A stretch of 64,000 nucleotides of DNA from the NCBI RefSeq assembly GCF_004217145.1, contig NZ_SHKR01000011.1, positions 620,001-684,000 on the forward strand, in the 5' to 3' direction. The notes under the pieces were generated by a model. That model had not been told where the DNA came from and made no database searches. It saw nothing but the letters and a program-made list of their open reading frames with translations. Shown here piece by piece: positions 37,876 through 47,646 of this stretch. Source of the stretch: Kribbella rubisoli (lineage in GTDB: Bacteria; Actinomycetota; Actinomycetes; Propionibacteriales; Kribbellaceae). The translations under genes and the position numbers were made by a program. Positions within the stretch are counted from its first letter, which is position 1. Each line of letters opens with the position of its first letter.

Positions 37876-38856
37876 TCAGCGGGCGCCTGCTGACCCCGGA
37901 GAAGGCGTCAGGCAACGAACCACCGCGTCGATCACGGAGCCGCGCCCTGCACTTCTCGGGGGGCGTCCCTCGCCGAGGCAACCAAAACAGTCTACCCACC
38001 ACTCCGCCCAGACGGGAAATCGTACTTCCAAGGCACTTTGCTCCCCGCGCGCCGGCAGTTCCCGTGACCCGTTTCCGGCCATACGTTGCCGGTGGTCAGG
38101 TGAGTTTGGTCCAGACCTCGCGGAGGCGCGGGCGGCGTCGCCTTCGAGGCCGGCGTTGTCGAGGGTTTTGGCGAGTTCGTCGAACTCCGGGCCCCAGCGC
38201 CAGGCGACGCTGCGGAGCTGGTCCGGGAGCGTCGGGTCCTTGAGGGAGCCGGCGTCGGCGCGGGTCTGCTGCGCGACGAGCGCCTCGGTCACGCCGTGCT
38301 TCTCCGCCAACTGGAACGCCAGTACGGCCAGCGCCGCCTTGCCCTTGTTGTAGAGCGCGTACGACGACTTCGCCGCGCTCGCCGCACCCGGCTCCGTGCC
38401 GACCACCATCGGCGTGACCGCGGTCCCCTCCCACAGCGCAGCGACCTCGGCGGCCGCAGTACCGGACAGCATCAGGTGGGTCGGGCTCGGTCCACCGGTC
38501 GGCGGCGGTCCGACCACGCCGGCGTCGACGAAGGTCGCATCCGGTACGGCGGACTGGGCCTCGCGCAGCGACATCGGCGAGAGCGGATTCGCCTCGACGT
38601 ACAGACCGCTGAAGCCCGCGCCGCCGACCTGCTTGGCGATGTCCACGGCACCCTGCGGAGCGCACGAGCACAGGACGGCGTCAGCAAGCTCGACCGCCTG
38701 CGGGAACGGCGTACCGATCAGGCCGGCGTCTTCGGCGCGCTGCCGTGAAGCCTCGCTGCGACCCTCGGGGACCCAATGCACCTCGTGACCGGCAGCGACC
38801 AGCTGCTTGGCGAGCTTCGAGCCCATGGCGCCGGGATGGAAGACGGCGATTCGCAT
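37876..38856 (-). CDS. NAD(P)-binding 6-phosphogluconate-dehydrogenase-like oxidoreductase, frameshifted near its end
   Basis: The literal reading frame is 326 codons, but family members are about 255-265 residues. The N-terminal Rossmann fold (VFHPGAMGSKLAKQL) and C-terminal all-helical DUF1932-like domain (WRWGPEFDELAKTLDNAGL) are intact. At about 38120-38128 the frame moves: the natural end REVWTKLT and stop (38096-38098) are in another frame, one base out. The literal C-terminal 70 residues are thus out-of-frame read-through. One missing base explains this. It may be inactive, a harmless tail or a sequencing error. Substrate unknown. Confidence 0.75.
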   Translation of the reverse strand: MRIAVFHPGAMGSKLAKQLVAAGHEVHWVPEGRSEASRQRAEDAGLIGTPFPQAVELADAVLCSCAPQGAVDIAKQVGGAGFSGLYVEANPLSPMSLREAQSAVPDATFVDAGVVGPPPTGGPSPTHLMLSGTAAAEVAALWEGTAVTPMVVGTEPGAASAAKSSYALYNKGKAALAVLAFQLAEKHGVTEALVAQQTRADAGSLKDPTLPDQLRSVAWRWGPEFDELAKTLDNAGLEGDAARASARSGPNSPDHRQRMAGNGSRELPARGEQSALEVRFPVWAEWWVDCFGCLGEGRPPRSAGRGSVIDAVVRCLTPSPGSAGAR

Positions 38857-38865
38857 GCCGCCAAT

Positions 38866-39507
38866 CTAGTGCCCGCCGAGGTACGCCAGTACGGCGAGGA
38901 CGCGGCGGTGCTGCTCGTCGTTGGTGAGCAAGCCGAGCTTCGCCAGGATGCTGCCGACGTGCGTCTCCACGGTCCGTTCGGTCAGGAACAACCGCCGGCT
39001 GATGCCGACATTCGTACAGCCTTCGGCCATCAAGGCGAGCACCTCGCGCTCGCGCGGCGTCAACGGCGCAAGGCGGTCGTCGGCGCGCTGGCGCCCGATC
39101 AACCGGGCGACCACCTCGGGGTCGAGCGCGGACCCGCCGGCGGCGACGCGGTCGAGCGCGTCGAGGAACTGGTCCACGGCAAGAACGCGATCCTTCAGCA
39201 GATACCCGAACCGACCGGTCGCGACCAGCTCGACCGAGTGCCGCGTCTCGACGTGCTGGGACAGCAACACGATGCCGAGCTCCGGGTTCTGCATCCGCAG
39301 CCGGCGTGCGGCCCGGGCGCCGTCGTCGGTGTGGTCCGGCGGCATCCGGATGTCGATCAGCGCCAGATCCGGCGCCGTCTGCGCGACCGTCGTCATCAGG
39401 CTCGGCGCATCCACTGCCAGGCCCGCGATCTCGTGCCCGGCATCGGCCAGCAACCGCGCCAGCCCCTCGCGGAACAACGCCGAATCCTCCCCGATCACGA
39501 TCCGCAC
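38866..39507 (-). CDS. NarL/LuxR-family response regulator
   Basis: 213 residues. Receiver: acidic pair E7/D8, phosphoacceptor D52 (IDIRMPP), lysine in [30 protein letters not shown] and [17 protein letters not shown]. It overlaps the kinase gene (stop 39495) by 13 bases, so both are coupled. The likely targets are the kinase itself or the divergent membrane protein at 41597. Confidence 0.92.
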   Translation of the reverse strand: MRIVIGEDSALFREGLARLLADAGHEIAGLAVDAPSLMTTVAQTAPDLALIDIRMPPDHTDDGARAARRLRMQNPELGIVLLSQHVETRHSVELVATGRFGYLLKDRVLAVDQFLDALDRVAAGGSALDPEVVARLIGRQRADDRLAPLTPREREVLALMAEGCTNVGISRRLFLTERTVETHVGSILAKLGLLTNDEQHRRVLAVLAYLGGH

Positions 39508-41459
39508 GGCAGCACCACTTCCACCGTCGTACCGCGGCCGGCAGGGCTGCGAAGCTCAAGCGAGCCGCCGACCGCCGCGACCCGGTCGAGCAGCCCGCTC
39601 AGACCCGAGCCAGGCCGGGGCGACGCTCCCCCGCACCCGTCGTCCTCGATCCGCACCGTCACCTCGTCACCGGCCCGCGCCACCCGGACCGCGATCGCCG
39701 TCGCATTCGCGTACTTCGCCGCGTTCGTGACCGCCTCGGCCGCCACGAAGTACGCCGTTGTTGCCAGCTCCTCCGGCAGATCGGACGGGATCTGCAGCCG
39801 GACCGGGATCGGCAACGACTGCGTGATCGCACTCAGCGCAGCCTGCAACCCGTCGTCCAGGCTGGTCGGACGCAACCCGTGCGCGATCTGCCGCAGTTCG
39901 GCGACCGCAGTGGCCAGCTCCGCGACCCCCTGGTCCAGCAGCCCGTCGACGTCGACCGTGCCGTCGTCCAGGTGCCGCTGGGCCAACCGCATCGCCATCC
40001 CGAGCGACACCAGCCGTTGCTGAGCTCCGTCATGCAGGTCCCGCTCCAGCCGCCGCCGTTCAGCATCACCCGCCTGGACAAGCCGCGTCCGGCTCGCCTC
40101 GACCTCACGCAGCGCACCAGCCAGCTCCGCCCGCAGCCGGGTCACCTCGACCAGACTGGCCGCCCCAGCCGCCACAGCCTTCAGGACGGCGGGATTCAGT
40201 GCATCAGACGCCAGTACGCCGATCTGCGCACCGCCCAGCATCACCGGCACGAGCTGTGGTCCGCGGACCGGCGTACCAGCGGCGTCTACGAAGCCGGAGG
40301 CTCCTGGGACGAGCAGACCGACTCGGAGGCCTGGATCGCGCAGCGCAGTACGCAGAGCGGCCTCCAGCTCCTCCGGCTGGGCCTGCTCGGTGTGGATCCG
40401 ACGCTGCAGGTCCTCAATCGCCAGCAGGGCTGCACGCCGTGGCGGGTAGAGGCGCCTGTCGACCCAGCCCTGCAAGCGGGATCGCAGTGGAGACAGGAGC
40501 AGCGCACACACGGCAGTAGCCGCAGCAGCTACGACGGCTGAGTCGCTGATGATCAGTCCGAGAGAGACGGCGGCTGCGGCGTACGTGCCGAGCAGAACGA
40601 CCGTGACGATGCCGTAGGTCACGGTGTCGGCCAGCACGCGATCGACGTCGTACAACTCGTGGCGCAGCATCGCGACAGCGACCGACACGGGGAGGCTCAC
40701 CAATGCGATCACGCCGAAGACAGTCGCGATGACACCGGTGTGGCCGGTGATGATCAGCTCGGCCCCGCAGACGAATGGATAGAGCACAGCAGCCAGACCG
40801 GCCAGCGACAGCCACTTCACCTGCGCACGCATTCTGCTGTCGGCTCGGCGGTATCGCAGGACCACCGAGACTGCGGCCGCGATCAGCGCAACGAGCAGCG
40901 CACCGAAAGCGGCTCCGCTGAGGATCTTGAGCGGCAACGGCATCGGGGCATACGGCCTGGGCAGATCTTGAAGAGGCTCGAGGAAGGGCGTCGAGTTGAA
41001 GGCGCCGAACACCTGCTGCGCGGCACCGAGGATCACCAACACAGGTGGAAGCACGCGCCAGCGCGGACCGGGCAGCCGGCCGTCCGGGAAGTACAGCAGC
41101 AACAGACCGACCGCGACGAACAGCCACCAGCCGCTCTCGTCGAACCACGCGACCACTCGGCTGTTCAGCGGCAGTCTGCCCGGATCACTCACCACAACGC
41201 TGAAGTAGACGTCCCGCGACGCCAGGAAGACCGCTGTCGCACCGACCCAGGTCAGAAGGGCCCCGACAGCGTTGCGCGGGACCCGCAGGCTGATCACGAG
41301 TCCGAGTACCGCAGTGGCCGTCGCGACACCGCCCAGGCCGACGTAGTTCCGCAGCGTGTGCGGACCGGTGCGGTAGGCGATCAGGAGCCAGCTACTCCCC
41401 ACGACCATCGCCAGGACGAACAGGGAAAGACCGAGCGCGACCCACCGTGGCCACCGCAT
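39495..41459 (-). CDS. Large membrane-bound sensor histidine kinase
   Basis: 654 residues from ATG 41459. About eight to nine membrane helices lie in residues 8-300. Then a linker ending in [10 protein letters not shown] and a GAF-like region; the dimerisation block has [20 protein letters not shown] with the phosphoacceptor His, and the ATPase domain has [18 protein letters not shown] and [16 protein letters not shown]. It signals to the regulator at 38866. It is divergent from a membrane protein gene. Confidence 0.92.
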   Translation of the reverse strand: MRWPRWVALGLSLFVLAMVVGSSWLLIAYRTGPHTLRNYVGLGGVATATAVLGLVISLRVPRNAVGALLTWVGATAVFLASRDVYFSVVVSDPGRLPLNSRVVAWFDESGWWLFVAVGLLLLYFPDGRLPGPRWRVLPPVLVILGAAQQVFGAFNSTPFLEPLQDLPRPYAPMPLPLKILSGAAFGALLVALIAAAVSVVLRYRRADSRMRAQVKWLSLAGLAAVLYPFVCGAELIITGHTGVIATVFGVIALVSLPVSVAVAMLRHELYDVDRVLADTVTYGIVTVVLLGTYAAAAVSLGLIISDSAVVAAAATAVCALLLSPLRSRLQGWVDRRLYPPRRAALLAIEDLQRRIHTEQAQPEELEAALRTALRDPGLRVGLLVPGASGFVDAAGTPVRGPQLVPVMLGGAQIGVLASDALNPAVLKAVAAGAASLVEVTRLRAELAGALREVEASRTRLVQAGDAERRRLERDLHDGAQQRLVSLGMAMRLAQRHLDDGTVDVDGLLDQGVAELATAVAELRQIAHGLRPTSLDDGLQAALSAITQSLPIPVRLQIPSDLPEELATTAYFVAAEAVTNAAKYANATAIAVRVARAGDEVTVRIEDDGCGGASPRPGSGLSGLLDRVAAVGGSLELRSPAGRGTTVEVVLPCGS

Positions 41460-41596
41460 GTCGTCAGGGTAAGGCCGCGATTCGCCTCCACGGCTCCGAG
41501 CCAGCACGGAGATCTGTCTCCGTGGCCGCTCCGATGTGCCACCCCGGTGCTGACCGGTTCCCTGAACTGTCAGAACTCATCAAGGGGGTCCACACC

Positions 41597-42262
41597 ATGT
41601 CCACGGAAACCACCAGGCAGCCCGCCGTACCGACTGCTGATCCCACCACCCGCCGGCGCATCGGGATCGCCGGCCTGATCCTCGTGACCAGCGCCGTCCT
41701 CGCCCTGCCCGGTGGCATCCTCTGGCCGGAGCCTGCCGGCGGCGGCGACACCTACACGTACGGCGACATCCAGCCACTCCGCGATCGCTGGTGGGGGCTG
41801 CTCGTGTTCCTCAGCGCCAACCTGGTGCTGAACGTCCTGGCCCAGGCACTGCTCACCGTCTACCTCGTCCGCCGCCGCGGTGCAGCCTGGGCAACGGTCG
41901 GCGGCCTGATCATGTGGATCGGTACGGCGCTGTACGCCGTCGGCGTGGGCGGCTGGGCAGCGGCGTACTACTTCGCTACCGCTCCCGGCGTCGATCCGTC
42001 GGCGATGGACCGCATCGGCGACGACACCCTGCATCTGCTGGGCCCGCTGATGATCGGATCGCTGCTGGTCGCGCTCGGCACGGTCGTCCAGGCGGTCGGG
42101 CTGTTCCGGTCGCACGCCGTACCACGCTGGATCCCGGTGCTGTGGCTGACGATCGTGCTGACCTTCGTCATCCCCGGCAACGGCTGGGTCGGCCTGCTCA
42201 CCGCCGTACCGATGTGCGCGGCGTCCATCGGTACGGCGTACTACGCGTGGCGGAAGGCCTGA
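41597..42262 (+). CDS. Membrane protein of unknown function, divergent from a two-component system
   Basis: 221 residues from ATG 41597, with AAGGGGG upstream. About six membrane helices (residues 22-45, 66-88, 95-120, 145-165, 170-190 and 195-216) and an extracytoplasmic loop (PEPAGGGDTYTYGDIQPLRDR) after helix 1. The family is unknown. Being divergent from the kinase gene across 137 bases, it is the likeliest regulated target of that system. Confidence 0.75.
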   Translation: MSTETTRQPAVPTADPTTRRRIGIAGLILVTSAVLALPGGILWPEPAGGGDTYTYGDIQPLRDRWWGLLVFLSANLVLNVLAQALLTVYLVRRRGAAWATVGGLIMWIGTALYAVGVGGWAAAYYFATAPGVDPSAMDRIGDDTLHLLGPLMIGSLLVALGTVVQAVGLFRSHAVPRWIPVLWLTIVLTFVIPGNGWVGLLTAVPMCAASIGTAYYAWRKA

Positions 42263-42265
42263 GCC

Positions 42266-43246
42266 TCAGGCGCGACCCTCGAACAGACTGGTCACCGATC
42301 CGTCCTCGAAGACCTCGCGGATGGCTCGGCTGATCAGCGGGGCGATCGACAGCTCGGTGAGCTTGTCGAAGCGGCGGTCCTCCGCGATCGGGAGCGTGTT
42401 GGTGACGATGACCTCGCTGGCCTGGCAGTTCTTCAGCCGGTCCACCGCCGGACCGGACAGGATCGCGTGAGTCGCGGCGATCACCACGCCGGCGGCGCCC
42501 TCGGCGTACAGGGCGTCGGCGGCCTTGGTGATCGTGCCGGCGGTGTCGATCATGTCGTCGACCAGGATGCAGACCCGGCCCTTGACCTCGCCGACGACCC
42601 GGTTGGCGACCGTCTCGTTCGGGCGGTCGATGTCGCGGGTCTTGTGGATGAACGCCAGCGGCGCCCCGCCGAGCCGGGCCGACCACTGCTCGGCCACCTT
42701 GATCCGGCCGGCGTCCGGCGAGACCACGGCCAGCTGCTGGTCGCCGTACTTCTGCCCGACGTAGTCACTCAGGATCGGCAGCGCCATCAGGTGGTCCACC
42801 GGGCCGTCGAAGAAGCCCTGGATCTGCGAGGTGTGCAGGTCGACGCAGATCAGCCGGTTCGCGCCCGCGGTCTTGAACAGGTCGGCCATCAGCCGGGCCG
42901 AGATCGGTTCGCGGCCGCGGTGCTTCTTGTCCTGGCGGGCGTACCCGTAGAACGGGAGCACGACCGTGATCCGCTTGGCCGACGCCCGCTTCAGCGCGTC
43001 GACCATGATCAGCTGCTCCATGATCCACTCGTTGATCGGCGAGGTGTGGCTCTGGATCACGAACGCGTCGCTGCCCCGGACCGACTCCTCGAACCGGACG
43101 TAGATCTCGCCGTTGGCGAAGTCGTACGCCTGTGTCGGAACCAGGCCGCTGCCGAGCTCCTCGGCAACCTGCGCGGCCAGCACGGGATGCGCCCGGCCGG
43201 AGAAGACCATCAGGTTCTTCTCGGTGGTTCGTTTCATCCCGCTCAT
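42266..43246 (-). CDS. prs: Ribose-phosphate pyrophosphokinase
   Basis: 326 residues, ATG with GGGAGG seven bases upstream. VQSHTSPINEWIME, the FFDGPVDHLMALP region after DLHTSQIQG, VVSPDAGRIKVAEQWSARL and the PRPP loop CILVDDMIDTAGT are all typical. It makes PRPP from ribose 5-phosphate and ATP for nucleotide, His and Trp synthesis. It follows glmU by 26 bases, probably in one transcript. Confidence 0.97.
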   Translation of the reverse strand: MSGMKRTTEKNLMVFSGRAHPVLAAQVAEELGSGLVPTQAYDFANGEIYVRFEESVRGSDAFVIQSHTSPINEWIMEQLIMVDALKRASAKRITVVLPFYGYARQDKKHRGREPISARLMADLFKTAGANRLICVDLHTSQIQGFFDGPVDHLMALPILSDYVGQKYGDQQLAVVSPDAGRIKVAEQWSARLGGAPLAFIHKTRDIDRPNETVANRVVGEVKGRVCILVDDMIDTAGTITKAADALYAEGAAGVVIAATHAILSGPAVDRLKNCQASEVIVTNTLPIAEDRRFDKLTELSIAPLISRAIREVFEDGSVTSLFEGRA

Positions 43247-43272
43247 CGCCGCGCCTCCCGTTGTTCTGCTGT

Positions 43273-44724
43273 TCAGGACTGCTCGTCGCCGGCCTGTTCG
43301 GCCAGCGCCGCTTCGGCCGCCTGAGCGGTCTTGGTGCCGGCCCGCTTACGCGCGACCCAGCCCTTGATGTTGCGCTGCCGCCCGCGTGCGACCGCGATCT
43401 CGCCCGGGCCGACGTCCTCGGTCAGCGCCGTACCGGCCGCCAGGTAGGCGCCGTCCGCGATCGTCCGCGGGGCGACGATGACCGAGTTGCTGCCGATGAA
43501 CGAGTGCTTGCCGACGTGGGTCGGGTGCTTCGCGACGCCGTCGTAGTTCGCGAAGATCGTGCCGGCGCCGATGTTCGCGCCGTCGCCGATCGTCGCGTCC
43601 CCGGCGTACGTCAGGTGCGGGACCTTGGCGCCGTCGCCGATGGTGGAGTTCTTGGTCTCGACGAACGTGCCGATCTTGCCCTTCACGCCCAGCTTGGTGT
43701 TCGGGCGCAGGTACGCGAACGGGCCGACGGACGCGCCGTCGCCGATCACCGAGAGTGAGCCGTGGGTCCGGACGATCGTCGCGTTCGCGCCGATCTCCAT
43801 GTCCGTCAGCGTCGTGTCCGGGCCGATCGTCGTACCGCTGCCGACCGTGGTGGCGCCGTGCAGCTGGATGTTCGGCAGCAGGGTGACGTCGCGGGCCAGC
43901 TCGACGGTCGAGTCGATCCAGGTGGTGTTCGGGTCGACGATCGTGACGCCCTCGAGCATGTGCTTGAGGAGCGTACGGCGGTTCAGCTCCGCCCCGAGCG
44001 TGGCGAGCTGGACGCGGTTGTTCACGCCCTCGGTCTGCATCGCGTCGTCGGTGACGTGCGCGCCGACGCGCTTGCCGTCGTTCCGGGCGATCGAGATGAC
44101 ATCGGTCAGGTACAGCTCGCCCTGGGCGTTGTCCGTGGTCAGGCGGCTGAGACCGTCACGCAGTGTGATCGCGTCGAAGACGTAGATACCGGCGTTGATC
44201 ACGCGGATCTCGCGCTGCTCGGCGGTGGCGTCCTTGTGCTCGACGATCGCGTCCACCGCGCCGTCCTCGCCCTGGACGATCCGCCCGTACCCGGTCGGGT
44301 CCGGGACCTGCGCGGTCAGGACGGTGACCGCGTTCCCCTGCTTGTCGTGGTCGGCGATCAGGTCGTGCAGCGTCTCCGCCTCGAGCAGCGGGACGTCACC
44401 CGACGTGACGATCACCGAGCCGTCGAAGTCCGGCGGTACGACGGTCAGCCCGGCGCGGACCGCGTCTCCGGTGCCGAGCTGCTGCTCCTGGACGGCGGTC
44501 CTGACGTCGGGGTCGACCTCCTTCAGGTGCGCCTCGACCAGCTCGCGGCCGCTGCCGACCACGACGACCAGGTGTTCGGGGGCGAGTGCCCGGGCGGCGA
44601 CGACGGCGTGCCCGACGAGGCTGCGCCCGCCGATCTCGTGCAGCACCTTCGGCGTCGCCGATTTCATCCGGGTTCCGAGCCCGGCGGCCATGATCACGAC
44701 CGCCGCGGGGCGATGGGAAGTCAC
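43273..44724 (-). CDS. glmU: Bifunctional N-acetylglucosamine-1-phosphate uridyltransferase / glucosamine-1-phosphate acetyltransferase
   Basis: 483 residues from GTG 44724 with GAGGAG upstream; the earlier in-frame start adds an unlikely leader. The N-terminal pyrophosphorylase has IMAAGLGTRMKSATPKVLHE, VTSGDVPLLEAET and VINAGIYVFDA. The C-terminal left-handed beta-helix has hexapeptide repeats (ATTVGSGTTIGPDTTL) and ends with NYDGVAKHPTHVGKHSF. It makes UDP-GlcNAc for peptidoglycan. Heads the glmU-prs pair. Confidence 0.97.
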   Translation of the reverse strand: MTSHRPAAVVIMAAGLGTRMKSATPKVLHEIGGRSLVGHAVVAARALAPEHLVVVVGSGRELVEAHLKEVDPDVRTAVQEQQLGTGDAVRAGLTVVPPDFDGSVIVTSGDVPLLEAETLHDLIADHDKQGNAVTVLTAQVPDPTGYGRIVQGEDGAVDAIVEHKDATAEQREIRVINAGIYVFDAITLRDGLSRLTTDNAQGELYLTDVISIARNDGKRVGAHVTDDAMQTEGVNNRVQLATLGAELNRRTLLKHMLEGVTIVDPNTTWIDSTVELARDVTLLPNIQLHGATTVGSGTTIGPDTTLTDMEIGANATIVRTHGSLSVIGDGASVGPFAYLRPNTKLGVKGKIGTFVETKNSTIGDGAKVPHLTYAGDATIGDGANIGAGTIFANYDGVAKHPTHVGKHSFIGSNSVIVAPRTIADGAYLAAGTALTEDVGPGEIAVARGRQRNIKGWVARKRAGTKTAQAAEAALAEQAGDEQS

Positions 44725-44887
44725 GCGGTCTTCTCCTCGAGTTCCCTGCGAGTTTCTTTCAACAAGTATCAGCATGGGCACCCGATGCAGTGCCCGCGCA
44801 AGCCTACTTGCTCAAGATCCGAACCCCACCCCGCCCTCCACGAGACCGATCTCACCCTCGGTCGCGTCCGGGACGCTCAGTGACCGA

Positions 44888-45961
44888 TCAGGGTGTGTAG
44901 GTCGCCAGGGCGCTGAACGGGGAGCTGGTGGAGGCTGCTGTCATGCCTACTGTCCAGATTCGGTCAGTTGCGGCTGTGACGGCGGTGAGGGTGCCGGTTG
45001 GGGCCTTGGGGGCGGGGGCTTGGGTGAACTTGGTGCCGGTGAGTTGGAGGACGTAGGGCTTGGCGGTTGAGTTGTCGGCTTCGAAGCGTTCGCCGACGGC
45101 GATGGGGTGGTTGTTGCGGAGTACGACGTCGTACAGCTGGGCCATGCCCGCGGGGACCGGGACCTGGGTCCACTTCGTGCCGTTGTAGTGGAGGGCGAGC
45201 GGGGCGATGCCGGCGGCGTACTGGACGCCGACGAGCCAGATGTTCTTCGGGCCGGCGGCGGCGATGCCGGTCGGGATCTGGGAGCCGTCGACCGGTACGT
45301 CCTTCACCAGGGTCCAGCGCTTGCCGTCGAAGTGCGCGAGGCCGGCGTTCAGGCCGAGCCAGGCGTCCTTCGCGGACAGTACGGCGAGGACGTTGGCGTT
45401 GATCGACTTCTCGAGACCGGTGTAGAGCGGCTGCCATTTCCCGCCGGCGTACCGGTAGACCACGGCTCGCTCGGTGCCGCCGACGTTCGCCCACCCGGCG
45501 ACCCAGACCGACTTGTCCGGCGCGATGACGACATCGTCGAAGGATCCGGTCGGTACGGCGGGCGGCTTCACGACCTGCCACTTCGTACCGTTCCAGTGCA
45601 TGGCGAGCGGTTTGGTCTTCTCCGGGTCCGTCCGGTCCTCACCGACCGCCCAGACGTTGGCCGCAGTACCGACCGCGACGCTCTCCAACGTCGCGTTCGT
45701 CGTCACCGGCTGCGCGGTCGCCTTCCAGGTCTTCCCGTCCCACCGCATCGCCAACGGGCGCTGATCGGCGAAGTCCTGCACCTGATCGCCGCCGACGGCC
45801 CAGGTGCCGCCCGCTCCGCTCGCCACATCGTTGAACGTGGCCGGCTGCCGATGCGTCGGAGTCGTTGCCCATTGCAACGGTCCTGCGGCGGCGGCTTGCG
45901 TTGCCAGTGCGGTCGCGATGATTCCGGTGATCGCGGTGATGATGCTTTTCTTCAGTTTCAC
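44888..45961 (-). CDS. Secreted beta-propeller-like protein
   Basis: 357 residues from GTG 45961 with GGAGGG upstream. Signal peptide with a lysine start (KLKKSIITAIT) and Ala-Ala-Ala-Ala cleavage region near residues 20-26. The mature part has about six to seven repeats of the type WAVGxxx...xxxWxGTKW (for example LAMHWNGTKWQVVKPP, LALHYNGTKWTQVPVP), as in seven-bladed propellers. No catalytic residues seen; a binding or scaffold role is likely. The 160-base gap to glmU holds nothing I recognise. Confidence 0.78.
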   Translation of the reverse strand: MKLKKSIITAITGIIATALATQAAAAGPLQWATTPTHRQPATFNDVASGAGGTWAVGGDQVQDFADQRPLAMRWDGKTWKATAQPVTTNATLESVAVGTAANVWAVGEDRTDPEKTKPLAMHWNGTKWQVVKPPAVPTGSFDDVVIAPDKSVWVAGWANVGGTERAVVYRYAGGKWQPLYTGLEKSINANVLAVLSAKDAWLGLNAGLAHFDGKRWTLVKDVPVDGSQIPTGIAAAGPKNIWLVGVQYAAGIAPLALHYNGTKWTQVPVPAGMAQLYDVVLRNNHPIAVGERFEADNSTAKPYVLQLTGTKFTQAPAPKAPTGTLTAVTAATDRIWTVGMTAASTSSPFSALATYTP

Positions 45962-46054
45962 AACGGTTCCCTCCGAGTCAGCGTCACGTACACCCCTCCC
46001 GACGCCGTCAACCGGCCGCTGCGTTACACCCCGAACTCTGCCAGTCTGGGGACC

Positions 46055-46387
46055 ATGGCCCTCACCCTCGGAGCAATCATCCTGAACGTCCCGAAAACCG
46101 GCCCCGCCGCCGAGTTCTGGAGTCAGGCTCTCGGTTTCACCACCGACGGCAACCCCGACTTCCTCATCCCGCCGCCGTCGGCCGCGCCCACCCGCCTCCA
46201 CCTCGACGAGACCGACCGCACCCATCTGGACCTGTGGTTCGACCACGAATCCTCAACCCTGGAAGCCGAAGTGGACCGCCTCATCGCCCTCGGCGCCGAA
46301 CGGGTCGAAGATTGGCCCTACCCGCCGAACGCCGACTTCGTCGTCCTCAAGTCCCCCGACGGCACGGTCTTCTGCATCATCGATTGA
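46055..46387 (+). CDS. VOC (glyoxalase-like) family protein
   Basis: 110 residues. LGAIILNVPKTGPAAEFWSQALGF is the first strand-helix unit, HLDLWFDH holds a metal-ligand-like His and VVLKSPDGTVFCIID ends the domain. A single VOC domain, so it would dimerise. It is divergent from the propeller gene and overlaps the end of the next, leftward gene by 11 bases. Function unknown. Confidence 0.83.
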   Translation: MALTLGAIILNVPKTGPAAEFWSQALGFTTDGNPDFLIPPPSAAPTRLHLDETDRTHLDLWFDHESSTLEAEVDRLIALGAERVEDWPYPPNADFVVLKSPDGTVFCIID

Positions 46388-47127
46388 ACAGATTCGCAGC
46401 TAGCGGTACGGCGCTGTCCCGGCCGTACGGGTCCTCGTCGTGTGCGTTGGCGATGAGCAGCGAGTGGACGCGGCGGTAAACGATCAGCTGCTCAGCGTCG
46501 TACCCGAGCTGCTCGACGAACGCCTGGTCGAACGCTGCCTCGACCTCGCGGACCCTGGGCGACCAGATGTCGTACAAGCCGGCAGCCGCTGCCGCGTCGA
46601 AGACCGGATCACCCGGCATCGTCAGCAGGCCGAGATCGAGCAGCGCCACGGGCCAGAGGTCGTCGTCGACGAGGATGTTGCCCGCGGTCACGTCACCGTG
46701 CACGACTCGGGTTTCCGGCTCCTTCAGCTCGGCCAGCTCGTTCAGCAGTAGCTCGACTTTGGCGTCGAAGTCGTCGATGACCGGGGCGAGCTGATCGCCG
46801 AACCGCGCCACCCGCCGACGTACGAGAGCTGTCAACGCCTCGATCCACGAGACTCCTTCGGGCCTGAACGGGTCGGCCTCGTCGAGCACCGTCATCCGAC
46901 GCACCACCTCAGGCGCCTCGACCTCCGCAAGTGCCGCGAGTACGTCGACAACGCAATCCCGCGCCCGCTCCCACCCCGCCGTCCCGAACGCAGGCGCAAC
47001 CGTGTGCAGCGGTACGCCGGGCAGCTCCGCCTCGATCGTCACGCAGTACGGGCCCGGCCGAATCTCGAGCATCCGCGTCGCCGTACCCAGGCAACTGCTC
47101 CCGCAGAAAACCGTCTGACAGCGGCAT
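46377..47127 (-). pseudogene. APH-family phosphotransferase gene, N-lobe truncated and frameshifted
   Basis: The C-lobe is clear: VVHGDVTAGNILVDDDLWPV is the catalytic loop (HGDxxxxN) and LLDLGLL the DFG-like metal motif. The N-lobe lacks the ATP-binding lysine. From the ATG at 47127 (GAGGT upstream) the frame reads MPLSDGFLREQLPGYG, but the rest (TATRMLEIRPGPYCVTIEAE) is in another frame; the joint is at about 47073-47085. A small deletion near 47080 would explain it. It is likely inactive. Family members phosphorylate aminoglycosides, macrolides or small alcohols. Confidence 0.6.
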
Positions 47128-47134
47128 ACACACC

Positions 47135-47608
47135 TCAGATGAAGGATTGTTCGGCGAAGCTCAGGCCGCCGCGTTCGGTTTGGGTCAGGTACTGAGAGCT
47201 GCTGTGGATGGGCGCGGTGCGGAGGTATTGCGTGTAGCCGGGCGCCCTCAGCTGGAGGTCGAAGTTCTGGCCGTCGATGTGCCACACCGAGTCCGGGTTG
47301 TGGTCGGGTGAGGCGAGACGGTAGAGGCCGGCGATCTCCAGCAGGTCATTCATCGGGTCGAGTTGGCCGGTGATGTCCCATGCCTCGTCGAACACCAGCG
47401 TCGCCGGGGCGATCCAGAAGCTGAAGTGCCTTTCGGCGGGCGCCGGATCGACCCATTTCACGATGTAGTCGAGGTCGAGGAGCACCCGGTTCCACGGGAA
47501 ATTGCCCTCGCGTACGCCGATGCTCACGGCATGCACGCGGCAGTCGTGCCAGCCCATCACCTCGAAGTCGGCATCCGTCCACGTCGCCTTCTCCAGCTCC
47601 TCCTGCAT
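47135..47608 (-). CDS. Hypothetical protein
   Basis: 157 residues from ATG 47608. It has a conserved-looking start (WTDADFEVMGWHDCRVHAVSI), a strand-rich middle (FPWNRVLLDLDYIVKWVDP, ERHFSFWIAPATLVFDEAWD) and no signal or membrane span. The WHDCxVH motif resembles small beta-rich proteins often found as immunity-type or uncharacterised cytosolic proteins; I do not recognise the family. It is divergent from an alpha/beta hydrolase. Confidence 0.65.
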   Translation of the reverse strand: MQEELEKATWTDADFEVMGWHDCRVHAVSIGVREGNFPWNRVLLDLDYIVKWVDPAPAERHFSFWIAPATLVFDEAWDITGQLDPMNDLLEIAGLYRLASPDHNPDSVWHIDGQNFDLQLRAPGYTQYLRTAPIHSSSQYLTQTERGGLSFAEQSFI

Positions 47609-47646
47609 CGGCCAAGTATGTCGGAGGAGCCTGGCATCCTCGCTGC

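Noticed and set aside
37876..38095. C-terminal 70 residues of the 326-codon oxidoreductase frame as a new domain
   Set aside because: They follow a frame change, are Arg/Gly/Pro-rich and the natural family C-terminus is in the neighbouring frame.
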